Assembly (NCBI RefSeq): GCF_051414055.1
Contig: NZ_JBLKNX010000004.1
Location: 1 to 64,000 of the forward strand
Direction of reading: 5' to 3'
DNA from: Halosimplex halobium
Lineage (GTDB): Archaea > Halobacteriota > Halobacteria > Halobacteriales > Haloarculaceae
Length of the DNA: 64,000 nt
Positions 41,104-49,998 of the stretch are shown here, piece by piece. A program made the translations under genes and the position numbers. Under the pieces are notes generated by a model. It searched no databases. It was given only the letters and a program-made list of their open reading frames with translations, and was not told the origin of the DNA. Position 1 is the first letter of the stretch. Each line of letters starts with the position of its first letter.

Positions 41104-41580
41104 TCAGCCCCGGGCGCCGAGGTAGACGACGGCGAAGACGCCGAGGAAGTAGACGGCGGTGAGCCACGACTCGGGGACCGAGAGGACGCGATGCCCCTGG
41201 TGGCCGACGACGACCAGCGCCAGCGCGACGGCGGCCAGCGCCGGGCGGGCCACCAGTCCGGCGACGAACGCCCGCAGGTTCCAGACCACGCTCCCGGCGA
41301 ACCGGCGCGCCTTTTCACCCAGGGGCCGGTTGCCGTCGGGGTTGTCGGCGGGGTCGAACCCCTCGACGGTCTCGCGGGCGACGGTCGCGACCTCGCCGGT
41401 GTTGACCCGGTAGCCGTCGGCATCGCCGACTCGCAGGAGCGTGACCGTCCCCTCGCCGACGCCGACGACCCGGTAGGTCCCCGGCGAGAGCGCGGTGTCA
41501 CCGCCGTCGGACACGGACGCGCCGCTATCGTCGGGCACCCGGACGTGGTCGTAGACGGCGGGGTCCCGGCTGTCTGTCAT
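41104..41580 (-). CDS. Membrane protein of unknown function
   Basis: 158 aa. The first 70 residues are soluble and look like a small beta barrel (GTYRVVGVGEGTVTLLRVGD, then DGYRVNTGEVATV); two membrane helices follow at about 105-125 and 135-155. The design, a small ligand-like domain facing the cytoplasm plus a helical hairpin, is not one I can assign. The next gene on the same strand, 39 nt upstream, is another small membrane protein, so the two may form a pair. Confidence 0.72.
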   Translation of the reverse strand: MTDSRDPAVYDHVRVPDDSGASVSDGGDTALSPGTYRVVGVGEGTVTLLRVGDADGYRVNTGEVATVARETVEGFDPADNPDGNRPLGEKARRFAGSVVWNLRAFVAGLVARPALAAVALALVVVGHQGHRVLSVPESWLTAVYFLGVFAVVYLGARG

Positions 41581-41619
41581 CGGTGGCGATTCACGTTCCC
41601 CGAGGGACGGGCCGGCGGG

Positions 41620-42003
41620 TTAAATCCGTCGGGGGTGGTCCGACCAGGGGACCACCCCGAGATGGTTACCGACCATCAGAGCCGCGAGAACGACGACGAA
41701 CCCACCGGTCGTCAGCCCGGCGATCCCCGGGATCGTCGCGGCGTAGGCGACGCCGAACGCCGCGAACGCGACCGCGAGACTGACGTTGAACGCCCAGCGT
41801 TCGCGGACCCCGGGCCGAACGAGGACGGCGACGGCGAACGCGAGGACGAGCCCCCCGGTCGCGAACACGGCCGTCGTCCCGGCCCGCCAGCTCACCGTCA
41901 GCACGGCGACCGCGGCCGCGACCGCACGCAGACGCGGGGATCGAACTATCCCTCCCGTGGTGTCCTGTCCTTCCTCGGGGCGGGCGGAGTCGGTCGGGGA
42001 CAC
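41620..42003 (-). CDS. Small polytopic membrane protein
   Basis: 127 aa starting at GTG 42003, with an N-terminal polar 25 residues, then four hydrophobic helices (about 28-44, 46-64, 72-88 and 92-112) and a short tail PWSDHPRRI. Arg residues cluster at predicted cytoplasmic loops. No family is recognised. It is upstream of, and in the same direction as, the preceding membrane protein gene, and both precede nothing of known function. Confidence 0.68.
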   Translation of the reverse strand: MSPTDSARPEEGQDTTGGIVRSPRLRAVAAAVAVLTVSWRAGTTAVFATGGLVLAFAVAVLVRPGVRERWAFNVSLAVAFAAFGVAYAATIPGIAGLTTGGFVVVLAALMVGNHLGVVPWSDHPRRI

Positions 42004-42074
42004 GGACTATGTGTCAAACGTCGCGAACGTAAGGCTGTCGCCGCGGCGAGGCGGCGCCGGGGCGACGGACCGGC

Positions 42075-42680
42075 TCATTCCCAGGGGTGGTTCCCGGGCC
42101 GGTCGGGCCAGAGCGGGTACCAGTAGTCCTTGTCCGGTTCGACGGCCAGCTCGCCGTCGAGGACGCTCTGGAGCTTGATCTCCGTCTGGTTGTGCCGGTC
42201 GTGGTCGCCCTCCGGCGCGAAGGGGTAGTACTTCCCCCGCCGGAACGAGTAGACCCAGTAGGCCACCCGGTCGCCCTTCTCGAAGGCGAAGACGGCCGCG
42301 AGCAGCCGCGAGCCGTAGCCCCGTTCGATGAACTCGTCGGCGGCGAAGTGGATGCTCGTCACCAGGTCCTCGGGGTCGTCGTCCGCCAGCACGACCCACT
42401 CGTAGCCGTGGTCGTCGGTAGTGAACCTGGCTTCGGTGCCGGTCTCGACCTCGCCGGCCTCGAGGATGGCCTCGACGTTCTCGACGGCGTCCTCGAAGTC
42501 CGTGCTGTCGACCTCGGCGAAACAGAGGGCGGCCGCGCCCGCCGGCGCGAACCCCAGGTCGGCCTCCATCGTCAGGTAGGCCGTGCTCATCCCGAACAGG
42601 TCCTCCGGGTCGGCGTCCCGGGTCGCGTCGGCCTCCGCCTTCATCCCCAGCGCGGACTTCAGGCCGTCCAGCAGTCCCAT
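42075..42680 (-). CDS. pspAB: PspA-associated protein PspAB
   Basis: 201 aa, soluble. The N terminus MGLLDGLKSALGMKAEADA then DPEDLFGMSTAYLTME is diagnostic of the family, and WVYSFRRGKYYPFAPEGDHD lies in the C-terminal part. PspAB is linked by genome context to the PspA/Vipp1 membrane-stress system, though its biochemistry is unknown. No PspA gene is in this window, but two HtpX-type proteases lie 1-3 kb away on the same strand, in keeping with an envelope-stress grouping (inference). Confidence 0.85.
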   Translation of the reverse strand: MGLLDGLKSALGMKAEADATRDADPEDLFGMSTAYLTMEADLGFAPAGAAALCFAEVDSTDFEDAVENVEAILEAGEVETGTEARFTTDDHGYEWVVLADDDPEDLVTSIHFAADEFIERGYGSRLLAAVFAFEKGDRVAYWVYSFRRGKYYPFAPEGDHDRHNQTEIKLQSVLDGELAVEPDKDYWYPLWPDRPGNHPWE

Positions 42681-42782
42681 GCCCGTGTATTCGGCCGAGC
42701 GCCTAAAAGTCGCTTCCCTCCGGTGGTCGCTCGCTGCCGCCGGCTCGACGGTCGCCCTGCCGGCTCGTCGAGCGCGACTGCC

Positions 42783-43589
42783 TTACTCGTCCCAGGGCGC
42801 GCCCTCGAAGTCGATCTCCCGGTGGCCCCGGTCCAGATCGGCGATCCGGTCCAGGTCCTCGTCGTCCAGATCGACGTCGTAGGCGCCCCAGTTGTCGCGG
42901 ATGTGCTCGGCCCCCGTGGCCTTCGGGATCGCCGCGACGTTGTCCAGCGACAGGAACCACGCCAGCGTCACCTGCGGGACGGTCGCGTCGTGTTTCTCCG
43001 CGATGTCCTGCAACACGGGGTCGTCCAGCATCTCCGTCCGCGCCAGCGGCGAGTAGGCGACGACGGTGTGGCCGTGCTCGCGCGCGTACTCCCGCAGTTC
43101 CGCCTGCTGGAGGTACGGGTGCATCTCCACCTGGTTGGCGAAGACCGGGGCGTCGAGCACCTCGCGGGCCTCGTCGAGATGGCGGGGTTCGAAGTTCGAG
43201 ACGCCGATATGGCGAATCGCGCCCTCGTCGTACAGTTGCTGGAACGCCGACAGCGTCCCCTCGGGGTCGTAGGCCTCGGTCGGCCAGTGGACGTACAGCA
43301 GGTCGAGGTAGTCGACGCCAAGCCGCTCCAGACTCTCCTCGGCGGTGGCGAGCACGTCGTCGTGCGCGAGGTTGGCCGTGTCGACCTTCGTGGCGAGGAA
43401 GACCTCCTCGCGCGGTACGTCGGCCTCGGCGATCCCGTGGCCGACCGCCTCCTCGTTCTCGTAGGCCTGTGCCGTGTCGATGTTCCGGTACCCGAGTTCC
43501 AGCGCGGTCTTCACGCTCTCGGCGCACTGCTCGGGGTCGGTGTTCTGCCAGGTGCCCAGTCCGAGCCGGTGCAAGTCGAGTTCGCTCAT
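42783..43589 (-). CDS. Aldo/keto reductase
   Basis: 268 aa NAD(P)H-dependent carbonyl reductase of the (beta/alpha)8 type. The catalytic tetrad is visible: Asp38 and Tyr43 in NIDTAQAYENEEAVG, Lys in FLATKVDTANL (about 69) and His in LLYVHWPTEAYD (about 101). The cofactor region FLSLDNVAAIPKATGAEHI then DNWGAYDVDL is complete. This branch reduces 2,5-diketo-gluconate-like or general aldehydes; the substrate is unknown. It sits between pspAB and the M48 proteases without overlap. Confidence 0.94.
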   Translation of the reverse strand: MSELDLHRLGLGTWQNTDPEQCAESVKTALELGYRNIDTAQAYENEEAVGHGIAEADVPREEVFLATKVDTANLAHDDVLATAEESLERLGVDYLDLLYVHWPTEAYDPEGTLSAFQQLYDEGAIRHIGVSNFEPRHLDEAREVLDAPVFANQVEMHPYLQQAELREYAREHGHTVVAYSPLARTEMLDDPVLQDIAEKHDATVPQVTLAWFLSLDNVAAIPKATGAEHIRDNWGAYDVDLDDEDLDRIADLDRGHREIDFEGAPWDE

Positions 43590-43650
43590 GTCGGTATCGG
43601 GTGTTAGACTCGGCGGTCCTAACGGCTGTGGAACCGGCCCGTCTCTCCCC

Positions 43651-44526
43651 CTACGCCGCCCCTTCCATCTCGGCCGCCAGTTCCCGGAGTTTCCGGATCC
43701 GCTTGTGCGTCGGCGGATGCGTCCCGGGCAGCCCGAGCGAGGGCGAGGGTACGATGCAGAATGCGTTGAACCCGGCCATCGAGCGCATGTCCTCCTCGGG
43801 CGGCTCCGGCAGTCCGTGTAGCTCGGCGAGTGCCTCGGCGAGCGCGACCGGCTTGCCCGTGATCGCCACGGCGCCGCGGTCGGCGGCGTACTCCCGGTAC
43901 CGCGAGAGGACGAGCGTCCCCGGCAGGCTCACCAGCAACAGCGGGAGGCTCAGCAGCGCCAGGAACACCGCGACGCCGAAGTAACCCAGCACGAGGGCCC
44001 AGCCGTTCATCCCCTCCAGGGCCGTCGAGAGCATCGCCAGCGCGACCGTCGCGGGGAACCCCGCCACGGTCAGCACCGACGAGTCGCCGTTCTTCACGTG
44101 GGCGAGTTCGTGCGCGAGGACGGCTTCCAGTTGCTCGTCGTCGAGCTCCTTCAGCAGCCCGAGCGTCACGCAGACGACGGTACGGTTCCCCGTGCCGGCG
44201 GACATCGCGTTCGGCTCGTCGCTGGGGATCACGGCGACGGCCGGTCGCGGTACGTCGGCCTGCCGGGAGAGCCGCTCGACGGCGTCGAACAGTCCGGGGT
44301 GGTCCTCGCGGTCGATGGCGACGGCCTTCGTCGCGAGGTAGGCCAGCCGGTCGGCCTCCAGTACGAGCCCCCCGAGGACCGCCAGGAGGACGCCGCAGAC
44401 GACGAGCGCGCCGGGGGGCGGGAGGAGCCAGACCACCGGCCCGAGCAGCGCGGCGTAGCCGAGGAGGGCCAGCCCCAGGGCGAGGACCATCCGGCGGGTC
44501 AGGCGGCTGTCGGTCTGCCACTCCAT
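43651..44526 (-). CDS. htpX: HtpX-type M48 membrane metalloprotease (paralogue 2)
   Basis: 291 aa. Two N-terminal membrane helices, the zinc site HELAHVKNGD (139-148), two more hydrophobic segments, then SRYREYAADRGAVAITG providing the third ligand Glu, and a C-terminal GTHPPTHKRIRKL. The enzyme cleaves misfolded membrane proteins on the cytoplasmic side. The ATG at 44526 (MEWQTD) is chosen by comparison with the adjacent paralogue, which begins MEWKTD; an ATG at 44535 would add MSR. Tandem duplicate of the next gene. Confidence 0.93.
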   Translation of the reverse strand: MEWQTDSRLTRRMVLALGLALLGYAALLGPVVWLLPPPGALVVCGVLLAVLGGLVLEADRLAYLATKAVAIDREDHPGLFDAVERLSRQADVPRPAVAVIPSDEPNAMSAGTGNRTVVCVTLGLLKELDDEQLEAVLAHELAHVKNGDSSVLTVAGFPATVALAMLSTALEGMNGWALVLGYFGVAVFLALLSLPLLLVSLPGTLVLSRYREYAADRGAVAITGKPVALAEALAELHGLPEPPEEDMRSMAGFNAFCIVPSPSLGLPGTHPPTHKRIRKLRELAAEMEGAA

Positions 44527-44634
44527 ACGAGACATTCACTCTCGCCGACTAATCAGTCTTCGGTCGAACGGGCGACGGTCCCGCGAGAGCGAGGCTCCGA
44601 CGAACCCGACGGCGGGCCGACGGGCGAGGACCGT

Positions 44635-45516
44635 TCAGGCGCTCTCCATCTCGCCGGCCAGGTCCTGCAGGCGCTCGACGCGGCGCTCGGTGGTCGGGTG
44701 CGTGCGGAAGAGGTTCGCGATGACGCCCGAGTCGATGGGGACGATGAAGAAGGCGTTCATCTCGGACTGCTCGCGCAGGTCCTCCTTCGGCACGCGGTCC
44801 ATGCGGCTGTCGATGGTCATCAGCGCGGAGGCCAGCGCCGCGGGTTTGCCGGTGATGGCGGCGCCGCCGCGGTCGGCCGCGTACTCGCGGTACCGCGAGA
44901 GCGCGCGGATGAGCAGGAACGAGACGATCCAGACCACCAGCGAGGCGACGACGGCGACGATGATCCCCCCGCCGCCGCCCTGGCGGTTGCGGCCGCCGCC
45001 GCCGAACAGGAACCCCCACCGGAGGATGAACATCGCGATGGTCGCCAGGAACGACGCGATGGTCATCACCGCCACGTCGCGGTTCTTGACGTGCGCGAGC
45101 TCGTGGGCCATCACGCCCTCCAGTTCCTCCTGGTCGAGCGTCTCCAGGAGCCCCGTGGTCACGGCGACGGTCGCCGACTTCTGCGAGCGCCCGGTCGCGA
45201 AGGCGTTGGGCGTGCGCGTGTCCGCGACGGCCACGGTCGGTTTCGGCAGGTCGGCCTGCTGGGAGAGGCGACCGACCATCCGGTGTAGTTCGGGGTACTC
45301 TTCCTCGGAGACCTCGCGGGCGCCCATGCTCCGCAGCGCCAGCTTGTCGCTGAAGAAGAACTGTGCGATCAGGAAGACGCTCATGAAGCCGACGATGAGC
45401 ACGAACGACTGGTTCGTCCACAGCAACACGCCGAGGAAGGCGATGTACAGCGCCGCGAGCAGGAACATCGTGAAGAACATCCGCCCGCGGAGTCCCCAGT
45501 CGGTTTTCCACTCCAT
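44635..45516 (-). CDS. htpX: HtpX-type M48 membrane metalloprotease (paralogue 1)
   Basis: 293 aa with the same plan as its neighbour: N-terminal MEWKTDWGLRGRM and two helices, HELAHVKNRD (138-147), SRYREYAADRGGAAITGKPA and a final RTHPTTERRVERLQDLA. A Gly-rich loop (FGGGGRNRQGGGGG) between the second pair of helices is peculiar to this copy. MEW at 45516 is preferred to a start ten codons upstream. The two copies have diverged substantially while keeping all catalytic residues, so both are likely functional. Confidence 0.94.
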   Translation of the reverse strand: MEWKTDWGLRGRMFFTMFLLAALYIAFLGVLLWTNQSFVLIVGFMSVFLIAQFFFSDKLALRSMGAREVSEEEYPELHRMVGRLSQQADLPKPTVAVADTRTPNAFATGRSQKSATVAVTTGLLETLDQEELEGVMAHELAHVKNRDVAVMTIASFLATIAMFILRWGFLFGGGGRNRQGGGGGIIVAVVASLVVWIVSFLLIRALSRYREYAADRGGAAITGKPAALASALMTIDSRMDRVPKEDLREQSEMNAFFIVPIDSGVIANLFRTHPTTERRVERLQDLAGEMESA

Positions 45517-45620
45517 AGGGAAAGTAGGGGACGGCCGCCATATCAATCACTCGTGTCACTCGCCGGCACGCCGGGAGCGCTCGGGGAACGCCGCCCCACG
45601 AAAGCGCCCCCTTCGACGCC

Positions 45621-46442
45621 TCACCCGAGTGAATCGCGGATCGCACCGGCGACCCGTCCCCGGACCGAGAACTCAACGTACCGGTCGCCGAACACCTCGC
45701 GGGCGCTCGCGGCCGCGTCCCCGTCCACCGAGAACGCGACGCCCGGATAGGTCACGTCCCAGAGGACGAGCGGGTACGGCGGCGCCGGGGCGACGCCCGC
45801 CGGCCCGTCCACGACCGCCTCGCCGAGTACACGGTCGACCTTCGACACCTCGGACTCGCCCCGTCCGACCTCGGCGGCGAGCCCGACGACCCGCCGGACC
45901 AGCTGTCGGGCGAACCCGTCCGCTTCGAGGCGTGCGACCAGGAAGTCGCCGTCGCGTTCGACCGTCGCAGACAGGTCCCGGGCCGTCCCCGCCTCGTCCG
46001 GGGTGAGGTTGTGGAAGTCGTGTTCGCCGGCGAGCCGGTCGAACGCCTCCCGAATTCGACTCCCGTCGACCGCCCCCTCGTCACCGTCGGGAGGCGCGTA
46101 CAGGTGATAGCGATAGGTGCGCGACTCGGCGTCGTGTGTGGCGTGAAAGTCCGGATCCACGTCGGCGCCGGCCCACGCCCGGATCGAGGCCGGGAGTTCG
46201 CTGTTGAGCGCCCGCGGGGAGAGCCAGTCTGGCGCCGCGAAGGCGACGGTCTGGGCCCGCGCCGAGACGCCGGCGTCGGTCCGCCCCGCCGCGGCGTACC
46301 CCGCCGGCTTGTCCGCCCCGCCGTCCAGCACGCCCAGGTCCTGGAGCGCGTCGAACAGGGCGTCCTCGACGGTGGGTACGTCGGGCTGGCGCTGGAACCC
46401 GTGGAACGGCCGGCCGTCGTAGGCGACGCGGTAGGCGCGCAT
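45621..46442 (-). CDS. truA: tRNA pseudouridine(38-40) synthase TruA
   Basis: 273 aa. Converts U38-U40 in the anticodon stem of several tRNAs. The catalytic aspartate is Asp56 in AAAGRTDAGVSA; VAYDGRPFHGFQRQP at the start, FHNLTPDE and FARQLVRRVVGLAAEVG are further family blocks. The start ATG overlaps the stop of the upstream SHOCT gene by one base, so the two are translationally coupled, and HisS lies directly above, making a tRNA-related group. Confidence 0.95.
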   Translation of the reverse strand: MRAYRVAYDGRPFHGFQRQPDVPTVEDALFDALQDLGVLDGGADKPAGYAAAGRTDAGVSARAQTVAFAAPDWLSPRALNSELPASIRAWAGADVDPDFHATHDAESRTYRYHLYAPPDGDEGAVDGSRIREAFDRLAGEHDFHNLTPDEAGTARDLSATVERDGDFLVARLEADGFARQLVRRVVGLAAEVGRGESEVSKVDRVLGEAVVDGPAGVAPAPPYPLVLWDVTYPGVAFSVDGDAAASAREVFGDRYVEFSVRGRVAGAIRDSLG

Positions 46443-46792
46443 CACTCCACGTCCCGCACGCGCTCGCGGTCCTGTTCGCCGACCGACTCGACGTTCTCGG
46501 TTTCGAGGAGGCGGTCGAGTCGCTGCTCGAACTCCGCCTCGTCGATCTCGCCGCGGGCGTACCGCTGGCGGAGTTCGTCCACTGGGTCGGTCGTCGCGTC
46601 GTCGTCGCTCCCCCCGGACCGGAGCAGCGCCTCGATGGGGTCCGAGAGGAAAATCGCAGCGAGGAAAGTCACGACGCCGAGGGCTGCGACGGCACCGACG
46701 CCGATCTCGCCGCCGAGAAAGAGGAGGGCGATCCCGAGGAACATGAACACCTCGGTCACGTTGCCCGCCACCGCGTCACGGAAGCCTCCCAT
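46442..46792 (-). CDS. SHOCT-domain membrane protein
   Basis: 116 aa from the ATG at 46792 (a TTG nine codons earlier is less likely). Two membrane helices (about 14-30 and 32-50) precede an acidic linker and a C-terminal SHOCT motif DELRQRYARGEIDEAEFEQRLDRLL in which the short-helix pattern is complete. SHOCT domains are thought to mediate oligomerisation of membrane or stress proteins. Coupled to truA by a one-base overlap; no functional tie to tRNA modification is obvious. Confidence 0.85.
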   Translation of the reverse strand: MGGFRDAVAGNVTEVFMFLGIALLFLGGEIGVGAVAALGVVTFLAAIFLSDPIEALLRSGGSDDDATTDPVDELRQRYARGEIDEAEFEQRLDRLLETENVESVGEQDRERVRDVE

Positions 46793-46849
46793 ATCGGCGA
46801 ATCCGACCGACTGCGGCAAAAGCGTGTCGTCCTGACGGACGAGCGACCG

Positions 46850-48160
46850 TTAGGCGAACTCGTCGTAGGTCGGCCGCTCGCTGTCGCCCGGGAACTCCGC
46901 GACCGGGACGTTCGTCTGGTCGCCGCTCTCCATATCCTTGACGGTCACCTCGTCGTTCTCCAGGTCGCGCTCGCCGACGATGACGACCGTCTCGGCGTCG
47001 ATGGCGTCGGCGTAGTTCATCTGCGCGCCGAACGACCGGTCGCTCACGTCCGTCTCGACGACGTTGCCGCGCTCGCGCAACTCGCGGGCGATCCGGGAGG
47101 CCACCGGGCGCACGTCGCCGACCTGCAGGACGTAGTAGTCGGTCGAGATGCCCTCGCCCGGCCAGGCGTCGTGGGTCTGGAGGAGCAGGGGGAGCGTCGA
47201 GTTCATCACGCCGATCCCGACGCCGACCGCCGGCGTGGGCTGGCCGCCGAACTCCTCGATGAGGTGGTCGTAGCGGCCGCCGCCGAAGATCGACCGCGAG
47301 ACCTCCCCCGAGGCGTCGAAACACTCGAAGACGACGCCGGTGTAGTAGTCCAGCCCCCGCGCGGTCGTCAGGCTCACGTCGCAGTACTCCCGGACGCCGA
47401 GGTCCTCGGCCGCCGCGAGCACGTTCTGGAGGTTCTCGACGGCCGCGGCCAGCTCGTCGCTGTCGGAGAACTCGGTGAGCGCGGAGAGGTCGTCGTCGGC
47501 GGCGACGAGCAGGTCGTCGAACTCCCGGGCCTGGTCGTAGGAGAGGCCGGCGTCCGACAGGAGGCCGAGGTACTCCTCGCGCTCGACCTTCGCGCGCTTG
47601 TCGACGGCGCGGATCGCCTCGGTGGTGTCCACGTCGGCGTCGAACGACCGCAGGAGTTCCCCCAGAATATCGCGGTGGGAGACGCGGAACTCGAACTCCG
47701 AGCCGTCGAGGCCGAGGTTCGTCAGCGAGTCGGCGGCGAAGGCGAGCACCTCGGCGTCCGCCTCGGGTTCGCTCGACCCGAAGATGTCGGCGTTGGTCTG
47801 GTAGAGCTCGCGGAAGCGGCCCTGCTGGACCTGCTCGTAGCGCCAGAACGGCCGCGTCGAGAACCACTTGATCGGCTTCGACAGCGCCTGCTGTTTCGCG
47901 ACGACCATCCGCGCGACCGTCGGCGTGAGTTCGGGCGTCAGCGTGACGTGGCGGCCGCCCTTGTCCTCGAAGTCGTAGAGCTCGTCGACGATGTCCTCGC
48001 CGCTCTTGTCGGTCCACATCTCCGCCGGTTCCAGCGCCGGCGTCGCCGTCTCGCGGAAGCCGTAGGCCCGCGCCGTCTCCTCGATCGTGTCGATGACCTG
48101 CCGGCGCGGGGCCATCTGGTCGGGGTAGAAGTCCGTGAACCCCTTGAGTCCCTCGTACAT
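46850..48160 (-). CDS. hisS: Histidine--tRNA ligase
   Basis: 436 aa class II synthetase. Motif 2 region FWRYEQVQQGRFRELYQTNADIFG, histidine-A motif RGLDYYTGVVFE, motif GGGRYDHL and motif 3 PAVGVGIGVMNS are all present, and the anticodon-binding domain follows (about 340-436). The N terminus MYEGLKGFTDFYPDQMAPRRQV is the family form. It charges tRNA-His. Upstream 160 nt (48161-48320) hold no gene or clear signal. Confidence 0.97.
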   Translation of the reverse strand: MYEGLKGFTDFYPDQMAPRRQVIDTIEETARAYGFRETATPALEPAEMWTDKSGEDIVDELYDFEDKGGRHVTLTPELTPTVARMVVAKQQALSKPIKWFSTRPFWRYEQVQQGRFRELYQTNADIFGSSEPEADAEVLAFAADSLTNLGLDGSEFEFRVSHRDILGELLRSFDADVDTTEAIRAVDKRAKVEREEYLGLLSDAGLSYDQAREFDDLLVAADDDLSALTEFSDSDELAAAVENLQNVLAAAEDLGVREYCDVSLTTARGLDYYTGVVFECFDASGEVSRSIFGGGRYDHLIEEFGGQPTPAVGVGIGVMNSTLPLLLQTHDAWPGEGISTDYYVLQVGDVRPVASRIARELRERGNVVETDVSDRSFGAQMNYADAIDAETVVIVGERDLENDEVTVKDMESGDQTNVPVAEFPGDSERPTYDEFA

Positions 48161-48320
48161 ACACCGTGGTTCGGCGAGGGGTCGCTTGAACCTGTCCGTG
48201 TGGGGCGAGCGCTGCCGCGCCGCCCCGAAACCGCTCCGTCCGGGACGACCGAGTCCGTCGATCGAGGGGAGACCCGCGAACCCGATCCGGCTGGGTCCGT
48301 CCGCACGCGAGGGACGCCGC

Positions 48321-48944
48321 TCACTCCCGACGGCCCCGGACCCGCGACTGGACGTGCTCGGGGAACACGTCGGAAACCGTCCCCTCGCCGTACTCGTCGG
48401 CCATCAGTGCCCGGAGTTCGGTCTCGTAGTCGCCGGTCGGAAGCCGCTCGCTCGGGCCGGTCTCCACCTCCAGCAGCCGCCGGGCCAGCTCGTCGATGGC
48501 CCCGCGGCCGTAGCCGGCGAGCGGGCGCAGGTAGTCGACGCCGTGGCGGTCCTCCAGGCTCTGTGCGAACGGCCGCTCGATTGCGGGCGCGCGGTCGTCG
48601 CGGCGGGTGCCGTCGGCCACGGCGTCGAACGCCCGGCCGCCGACTTCCTCGCGGCCCGCGACCGTCTCCAGGGCGTGCTCGTGGACCAGCTGGATCCCCT
48701 CGCGGGGGTAGCCGTCGGCGACCATCCGGTCGACGGCCTCGCGGGCGACCGACGCGTCCAGCTCGACGGTCGCAACCGGAAACCCCGCTCGCTCGCCGGC
48801 CTCGTGGGCGGTCCCGGCGACCGACGGCCCCCCGTCGAGGCCGAACGTGCAGCTACAGAGGGTCACGACGTAGAACGGTTCCAGAACGAGGGCGGCGAGC
48901 GTCGAGTCCTTGCCGGCGGAAAAGAGCGCGGCGACCGTCGGCAT
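48321..48944 (-). CDS. PP-loop ATPase, archaeal diphthamide/asparagine-synthase-like
   Basis: 207 aa. The N-terminal ALFSAGKDSTLAALVL is the PP-loop (SxGKDS) that binds ATP and adenylates a substrate; LCSCTFGLDGGPS and YPREGIQLVHEHALE follow. It resembles the N-terminal ATPase of diphthine-ammonia ligase and related N-type ATP pyrophosphatases, but its own substrate is unknown. Its ATG follows the PDCD5 stop without any gap, so the gene belongs to the S19e-PDCD5 operon and may serve translation. Confidence 0.85.
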   Translation of the reverse strand: MPTVAALFSAGKDSTLAALVLEPFYVVTLCSCTFGLDGGPSVAGTAHEAGERAGFPVATVELDASVAREAVDRMVADGYPREGIQLVHEHALETVAGREEVGGRAFDAVADGTRRDDRAPAIERPFAQSLEDRHGVDYLRPLAGYGRGAIDELARRLLEVETGPSERLPTGDYETELRALMADEYGEGTVSDVFPEHVQSRVRGRRE

Positions 48945-49307
48945 CTACCGGCGCTGGATGTCGAAGCTCTTCTTGTCGGGCTGGAGCTTCTCGAGCAGCT
49001 GTTTCATCTTGTCGTCGTCGATCTTCCCCTGGATGCGGCCGCTCTGGGCCAGCGCGAGCACCTGCTGTTCGACCTGCTCGCCGAACTCGGGCTTGGACAT
49101 CTGGACGGTGTTGAGCCGCTTGCGCGCCTCGTCGGTGAGGTGCTTGCGAAGCATGGCCTTCTTCTGGGCCTCGCGCTGCTCGCGCTGGGCCTCCATGGCC
49201 TCCTCGTCGACGCCCTGGCCCTGTCCCTGACCGCCCTGTTCCTGCAGCTGCTCCATCTTCTCCTGGCGGAGCTTCTCGAGCTCCTCGTCGTTCGGTTCAC
49301 CGCTCAT
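48945..49307 (-). CDS. PDCD5-family DNA-binding protein
   Basis: 120 aa, the archaeal homologue of human PDCD5/TFAR19. N-terminal EELEKLRQEKMEQLQEQG and a Gln/Gly-rich segment, then LRKHLTDEARKRLNTVQMSKPE and GRIQGKIDDDKMKQLLEKLQ, the conserved three-helix core. Archaeal members bind DNA weakly and are almost always next to S19e, suggesting a link to ribosomes. The ATG at 49307 lies 99 nt after S19e. Confidence 0.95.
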   Translation of the reverse strand: MSGEPNDEELEKLRQEKMEQLQEQGGQGQGQGVDEEAMEAQREQREAQKKAMLRKHLTDEARKRLNTVQMSKPEFGEQVEQQVLALAQSGRIQGKIDDDKMKQLLEKLQPDKKSFDIQRR

Positions 49308-49406
49308 GGGCGTCCCTTGTCGAGTCGTCGGGAAAACGATTTCGGAGCCGACGGCGCGGCGGCTCGGCTACCCGTGCGGCGAAATCGAGAGAACAGCCGG
49401 CAGAAC

Positions 49407-49868
49407 CTAGGCGTAGCGTTCGAGTTCCGGGCGGTCGAGGTCCTCGAGGACCTCGCCGGCGGTGTCGTCGAGGAGGCTCTGGCCCTCCGGGGTGATGCGG
49501 CGGCCCTCGCCCTCGGCGGTCTGGACGTAGCCGGCCTCTTCGAGCTGTTGGAGCGCGACGCGGATGATCTTCCCGCTCGCGTCGGTGGTCTGTTCCGGGC
49601 GGACGACGTAGCGGTTCGAGCCCTGCTTGGAGTCGCCGTAGGCCGTCCGGAGCGCGCCGACGCCCGTGGGGCCGTCGACGGCGACCTTCCGGAGGAGGCT
49701 GGCGGCCCGCAGCTGCCAGAAGTCCTCCTGTTCGGGCGGGAGCTCGCGGCCGACGCCGGTCTTCGCGAACTTGAACCAGTCGGGTTCCTGTACGTCGTCC
49801 TCCTCGGCGAGGCGCTCGGCGACCGCCTCGTTGAGGTCCTCCGCGGGCACGTCGTAGAGTGTCGCCAT
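49407..49868 (-). CDS. rps19e: Ribosomal protein S19e
   Basis: 153 aa small-subunit protein found in archaea and eukaryotes. MATLYDVPAEDLNEAVAERLAE, then EPDWFKFAKTGVGRELPPEQ, WQLRAASLLRKVAVDGPTGV and GSNRYVVRPE are family hallmarks; LEEAGYVQTAEGEGRRITPE forms the terminal winged helix. It acts in 30S maturation. The start at 49868 is certain from the family N terminus. It begins the S19e-PDCD5-PP-loop cluster. Confidence 0.98.
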   Translation of the reverse strand: MATLYDVPAEDLNEAVAERLAEEDDVQEPDWFKFAKTGVGRELPPEQEDFWQLRAASLLRKVAVDGPTGVGALRTAYGDSKQGSNRYVVRPEQTTDASGKIIRVALQQLEEAGYVQTAEGEGRRITPEGQSLLDDTAGEVLEDLDRPELERYA

Positions 49869-49998
49869 TGCAGGTGTCTTCCGGAGCGGTTCATTTAAGG
49901 GCATCGTTCGCCGGACGGGTACGGGACGGCGACACAGGGGCTGTGGGACCGAGCGGAGCGACCTCCGGGAGAGGCGACCCCTCGGGAAACGCGACCGC

